From an uncultured archaeon (GTDB lineage Archaea; Halobacteriota; Methanosarcinia; Methanosarcinales; Methanoperedenaceae), in the NCBI GenBank assembly GCA_902386085.1, contig CABMIA010000157.1, positions 1-8,122 of the forward strand: DNA of 8,122 nt. Reading direction: 5' to 3'. This document shows positions 5,438 to 8,122 of the stretch, in pieces. The translations under genes and the position numbers were made by a program. Below the pieces are notes generated by a model. That model searched no databases, was not told the DNA's origin, and saw only the letters and a program-made list of their open reading frames with translations. The first letter of the stretch is position 1, and the number at the start of each line of letters is the position of its first letter.

Positions 5438-6901
5438 CTATTGGCTGGTTGTTGCTCTATCAAGTTTTTCTTTTGCCCTGTCGAGATTTTTGCGAATGAC
5501 ATTGATCTCTTTTTGATGAACTGCAAGTATTTTCTTTATCACTTTTATCTGTCGCTTTGTCTCCTTCGGTGCAGGGCCGCCCGTCACAGTCCGTTTCTTA
5601 ATATTTGCCTTTGGTTCAAGCGCTTCCCGTACATCTTTTTCAGTGAGACCTTTATCGCTTAATTTCTCCTTTATTATATCAGATGCAAGTTCATCCAGGT
5701 CAGAAAGAGTCGGGGTTTTCCCGGTCTTTGCGATCGCACCCACGATATGATGAGCAGTCCTGAAAGGGGTATTCGTCTTTCTTACAATGGTGTCGGCAAG
5801 TTCTGTTGCAGTCATGAATCCTTCTGAGGATGCTCTTTTCATGTTTTCTTTCTTGATCTTCATCGTACTGACCATTCCAGTCGCCATGCGCGTGGATGCG
5901 CGCACAGCATCGGCTGCACGCCAGAGATGCGGAGTGGCTTCCTGCAGGTCGCGGTTGTAGCTGTAAGGAAGGGCCTTGCAGATAGTCAATACTGACATGA
6001 GTGCGCCGTGTACCGTTCCTGTCTTTGCGCGCATGAGTTCCGCGATATCCGGGTTTTTTTTCTGCGGCATTATAGAGGATGTGGAGGAATACCTGTCATC
6101 CAGTTCTATAAAATCAAATTCGGATGAACTCCACAGGATCAGTTCTTCCGCCAGCCGGCCCAGGTTGGTCATCAGGTTGCTGAAAGTGCCTATAGCTTCA
6201 ATCATGAAGTCGCGCGTGCCCACTGCGTCCATTGAATTTTCCATCACTGCATCGAACCCGAGCAGTTCTGCTGTCCTTCTCCTGTTTAAGGGAAAGCCTG
6301 TGGAAGCAAAAGCCGCTGCTCCAAGGGGATTCATGTTGGTGCGCCAGTACGCGCCTCTGATGCGCGAAAGGTCGCGCAGAAATGCACTTGCATGGGCAAG
6401 AAGGTGGTGGGCAAGCGTTGTGGGTTGCGCATGCTGGGTATGGGTGTATCCCGGCATAATGGTTTCATGATGCTTCGTTGCATTATTAACAAGGGTCATT
6501 ACAAGGTCGGAAACCTCCTCCATAAGATTGATGAGTTCCTCGCGAAGCGCAAGCCGGATGCATGCCGCTACTTCATCGTTGCGCGATCGGCCCGAGTGCA
6601 TCCGTCCGCCTGTGTCTTCGCCTGCTATTCCTATGAGCTTTGCCTCAAGCGCAATGTGAACATCTTCGTATGACGCATCAAGGGCAGTGATGCCTTCTTT
6701 TTGTATAATATCCAGACCACGGAGGATTGCTGAACAATCCTCTTCGGCTATGATACTTTGCTCTTTCAGCATGACGACATGGGCTTTATCGACCTCGATA
6801 TCGGCATCGAAAATTCGCTTATCGGCTTCCATCGACGATGTGAAGCGCATGACATCTTCATCAGGTTCTATCGTAAGCCGACCGCGTCTGAGTATATTCA
6901 T
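5438..6901 (-). CDS. argH: Argininosuccinate lyase
   Basis: Cytosolic homotetrameric enzyme of the fumarase/aspartase superfamily that splits argininosuccinate into arginine and fumarate, the last step of arginine synthesis. The three conserved regions are in order: SGRSRND (103-109), YTHTQHAQPT (152-161, His157 the likely general acid/base partner) and the superfamily signature SSIMPQKKNPD (275-285), whose Ser sits on the mobile catalytic loop. VGTRDFMIEA (227-236) and YSYNRDLQE (313-321) are also typical. The 487-residue length is slightly above the usual 460 or so because of a charged C-terminal tail (about 445-485) that looks helical. The start MNILRRGRL matches the N-terminus of archaeal ArgH. 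It stands alone, divergent from cbiM, with its own TATA-like box very close to the start codon. Confidence 0.96.
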   Translation of the reverse strand: MNILRRGRLTIEPDEDVMRFTSSMEADKRIFDADIEVDKAHVVMLKEQSIIAEEDCSAILRGLDIIQKEGITALDASYEDVHIALEAKLIGIAGEDTGGRMHSGRSRNDEVAACIRLALREELINLMEEVSDLVMTLVNNATKHHETIMPGYTHTQHAQPTTLAHHLLAHASAFLRDLSRIRGAYWRTNMNPLGAAAFASTGFPLNRRRTAELLGFDAVMENSMDAVGTRDFMIEAIGTFSNLMTNLGRLAEELILWSSSEFDFIELDDRYSSTSSIMPQKKNPDIAELMRAKTGTVHGALMSVLTICKALPYSYNRDLQEATPHLWRAADAVRASTRMATGMVSTMKIKKENMKRASSEGFMTATELADTIVRKTNTPFRTAHHIVGAIAKTGKTPTLSDLDELASDIIKEKLSDKGLTEKDVREALEPKANIKKRTVTGGPAPKETKRQIKVIKKILAVHQKEINVIRKNLDRAKEKLDRATTSQ

Positions 6902-6924
6902 AATACCCCTGATTATTCTGGTTA

Positions 6925-6934
6925 TGTATAAATA
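6925..6934 (-). promoter_or_regulatory. TATA-like box of argH
   Basis: The minus strand reads TATTTATACA, centred about 28 nt before the ATG at 6901. Normal archaeal TATA-to-start spacing would place transcription initiation within a few bases of the start codon, so the argH mRNA may be leaderless or nearly so. The only SD-like run is AGGGG just before ATG. Confidence 0.5.
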
Positions 6935-7082
6935 ATCTGATGCGTTTCAAAGCTTCGAACCTCAGATTTTAATTATCAAAATATCACCAAATGCCATTGT
7001 TTTCAAAATTTAGACAAAAGGTTTATTGACGACATGGAACTTGACCGAATCATAACCTACATATACTATAACGATTTATTAT

Positions 7083-7096
7083 GAGTATTGAGTATT
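7083..7096 (+). repeat. Tandem 7-bp direct repeat GAGTATT-GAGTATT next to the cbiM operator
   Basis: Two exact abutting copies of GAGTATT (7083-7089 and 7090-7096). The second copy contains the left half-site of the palindrome at 7091-7120, so the first may be an extra half-site for the same regulator. Confidence 0.5.
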
Positions 7097-7120
7097 ACAA
7101 AATTACAATTTCGTAATACT
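7091..7120. promoter_or_regulatory. 30-bp near-perfect palindrome upstream of cbiM, candidate metal-responsive (NikR-like) operator
   Basis: AGTATTAC (7091-7098) and GTAATACT (7113-7120) are perfect inverted repeats, and the spacer is itself nearly symmetric (AAATT-AC-AATTT), so 13 of 15 base pairs match. Read as GTATTA-N16-TAATAC it has exactly the half-site length and spacing of the E. coli NikR operator (GTATGA-N16-TCATAC). The right arm touches the TATA-like box at 7120-7126 and covers the expected TFB-binding (BRE) position, where a bound repressor would block initiation. The regulator is inferred; none is encoded in the window. Confidence 0.55.
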
Positions 7121-7126
7121 ATATAT
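7120..7126 (+). promoter_or_regulatory. TATA-like box of cbiM
   Basis: TATATAT, about 25 nt before an expected transcript start near 7149, which would give a leader of about 27 nt containing the AGGAGG site. A second AT-rich candidate (GATATTTAAAA, about 7130-7140) would leave a leader too short to contain a full SD. Confidence 0.5.
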
Positions 7127-7161
7127 GTTGATATTTAAAAATTGTTAATAAAAATTACTTT

Positions 7162-7167
7162 AGGAGG
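7162..7167 (+). promoter_or_regulatory. AGGAGG ribosome binding site fixing the TTG start of cbiM
   Basis: A full-consensus SD with an 8-nt spacer to TTG at 7176-7178. It decides the start because no ATG is available there, and the residue after the initiator must be the metal-binding His of CbiM. Confidence 0.85.
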
Positions 7168-7175
7168 CATCAAAA

Positions 7176-8111
7176 TTGCATATTCCGGATGGCTACATCC
7201 CGCTCGGACAGGCAGCAGTGTACTGGATAATAGCCGTAATTTTCATCGCCCGGGCTGTAAAATGGGCACGCAGTGACATGAATGAGAACATGATCCCTCT
7301 TTTCGGGGTAATCGCGGCAGGCATGTTCGTGCTCCAGACCATAAATATCGCCGCCAACCTGCTCATACCCATACCCATGTTCGGCGGCGTAAGCTGGCAT
7401 GTGGTCGGCGCTGCGCTTACTGCTATAATATTCGCAAGTCCCTGGGCTGCTGTCCTTTTGATGACACTTGTACTCGCGGTTCAGTCCCTTTTCGGGGACG
7501 GCGGGATAACAGCCATGGGAGCGAACATAATGAACATGGGGATAATAGGCGGCTTCCTTGGTTATTACAGCTTCATCGGTTTGAGCAAGCTTTCGGTAAA
7601 GCGGCCAGTCGCGCTATTCGCCGCCGCATGGCTCAGTATGATCATACCCTCAATCGCGCTTGCATTCGAGCTGTGGTTCGCAGGCACATTCCCGCTAAAG
7701 CAGGGCGTTCTACTCATGGGCACGTTCCAGGGCGTGGCAGGGATAGGAGAGGGCATAATAACTGTCATCGTATTTGGCGCCATAATCAAAACGCGCCCTG
7801 ATATTGTTGCAGAGGACGCCCATAAAAAAGTCAGCACTGCAAAGGTGGCTGTCGTGGGCGCTATCGCCATTCTGGGAATTGCCGTTGCAGCGCCGTTTCT
7901 GGCGTCAGGCAACCCGGACGGGCTTCAGCAGACCGCAAGCGTTGTTATAAAAAACGGAATACATACTGCAATCGCTCCTGTTGCACCGCTGTTCCCGAAT
8001 TATTCCATACCTGGCATGGGAGAAGAAGGAAAAGTGGCTGCCATCATGATCGGATTTGCCGCAATAATCATAGTGTGGCTTGGCGCAGCCAGACTCCTTA
8101 AAAAGGGATGA
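7176..8111 (+). CDS. cbiM: CbiM/NikM cobalt or nickel ECF-type transporter component fused to a PDGLE (CbiN/NikN-like) domain
   Basis: Membrane substrate-binding subunit of a group-I energy-coupling-factor importer for Co2+ or Ni2+. The protein begins MHIPDGYIP from a TTG codon; in this family the amino terminus and His2 bind the metal after initiation at exactly this residue. Further metal-site and core motifs are GVSWHVVGA (71-79, His75), QSLFGDGGITAMGANIMNMG (103-122) and GIGEGIIT (189-196). Beyond about residue 205 a second module follows: a helix (about 223-243), the NPDGL motif (246-250, PDGLE family), a loop, and a last helix (about 287-303). This explains the 311 residues against about 220 for stand-alone CbiM. 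It is probably the first gene of a transporter operon running off the window. Metal specificity is undetermined; the NikR-like operator hints at nickel. Confidence 0.92.
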   Translation: MHIPDGYIPLGQAAVYWIIAVIFIARAVKWARSDMNENMIPLFGVIAAGMFVLQTINIAANLLIPIPMFGGVSWHVVGAALTAIIFASPWAAVLLMTLVLAVQSLFGDGGITAMGANIMNMGIIGGFLGYYSFIGLSKLSVKRPVALFAAAWLSMIIPSIALAFELWFAGTFPLKQGVLLMGTFQGVAGIGEGIITVIVFGAIIKTRPDIVAEDAHKKVSTAKVAVVGAIAILGIAVAAPFLASGNPDGLQQTASVVIKNGIHTAIAPVAPLFPNYSIPGMGEEGKVAAIMIGFAAIIIVWLGAARLLKKG

Positions 8112-8112
8112 C

Positions 8113-8122
8113 ATGAACATAA
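8113..8122 (+). CDS. Start of the next gene (3' truncated), probably the transporter's membrane subunit
   Basis: ATG AAC ATA begins one base after the cbiM stop, and an SD-like AAGGGATG lies just upstream, so a coupled downstream gene is likely. In such operons cbiQ (EcfT) and cbiO (ATPase) usually follow cbiM. Only three codons are visible, so identity is context-based only. Confidence 0.3.

Larger units (their letters stand above)
6902..7175. other. AT-rich divergent intergenic region between argH and cbiM
   Basis: This 274-nt gap holds the argH promoter at its left end and the cbiM operator, promoter and SD at its right end. The central part (about 6940-7075) is very AT-rich. I see no gene in it except a 16-codon frame at 7034-7084 that is probably chance. 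No cobalamin riboswitch-like conserved core was found. Confidence 0.5.

Noticed and set aside
5976..6470. 164-codon plus-strand frame opposite argH
   Set aside because: It lies entirely antisense to the conserved argH core and reads as a low-complexity Ser/Arg/Ala-rich mirror product.
7034..7084. 16-codon frame MELDRIITYIYYNDLL upstream of cbiM, considered as a leader peptide
   Set aside because: It has no SD, lies upstream of the predicted transcription start, and has no metal-binding or attenuator-like features.
6902..7175. Cobalamin or other riboswitch in front of cbiM
   Set aside because: The predicted leader is only about 27 nt, and no conserved B12-box-like core is seen. A DNA operator explains the structure better.
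1..8122. CRISPR array, insertion sequence, tRNA gene or integration site
   Set aside because: No regularly spaced repeats, transposase-like frames, terminal inverted repeats or tRNA-like folds were seen. The window is almost fully occupied by ordinary genes.

Overview
The window looks like a chromosomal segment of a euryarchaeon, most likely of the Methanosarcinia (methanogens and ANME-2/Methanoperedens-type methane oxidisers). The evidence is an archaeosortase, archaetidylserine synthase and decarboxylase, an archaeal-type dihydroneopterin aldolase (MptD, methanopterin synthesis), TATA-like boxes upstream of genes, GGTGA/AGGAGG ribosome binding sites and a metal-uptake CbiM of methanogen type. 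The genus cannot be fixed from the sequence alone.

Left block (1-2392, + strand): a compact operon entering from outside the window. It holds archaeosortase artA (5' truncated by the window edge), archaetidylserine decarboxylase (overlapping artA by 11 nt), archaetidylserine synthase pssA, and mptD. The first three belong together biochemically. PssA and the decarboxylase make archaetidylethanolamine, and work in haloarchaea links this lipid route to ArtA-dependent lipid anchoring of surface proteins.

Middle block (2396-5247, all - strand): a small MoaD/ThiS-like ubiquitin-fold protein ending in Gly-Gly, translationally coupled (TGATG) to a zinc-ribbon threonine-synthase-family PLP enzyme with its own TATA-like box. 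Upstream are two AT-richer genes: a 128-residue membrane protein with an intramembrane-type HExxH motif, and a divergent, D1-less Trm5-like methyltransferase with altered motifs. The first block and this block converge with only 3 nt between stop codons.

Right block: argininosuccinate lyase argH (- strand, 5438-6901), then a 274-nt AT-rich divergent intergenic region, then cbiM (+ strand, TTG start, 7176-8111), a CbiM/NikM component fused to a PDGLE (CbiN/NikN-like) tail. A near-perfect 30-bp palindrome (7091-7120) abuts the cbiM TATA-like box. Read as 6-N16-6 half-sites it has the geometry of an E. coli NikR operator, which suggests metal-responsive (nickel?) repression. The first codons of a likely next transporter gene appear at the very end.

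There are no RNA genes, insertion sequences, CRISPR arrays or integration sites that I can support. The best candidates for something new are the MoaD-like/ThrC-like pair, the minimal HExxH membrane protein, the altered Trm5-like protein and the putative metal operator.
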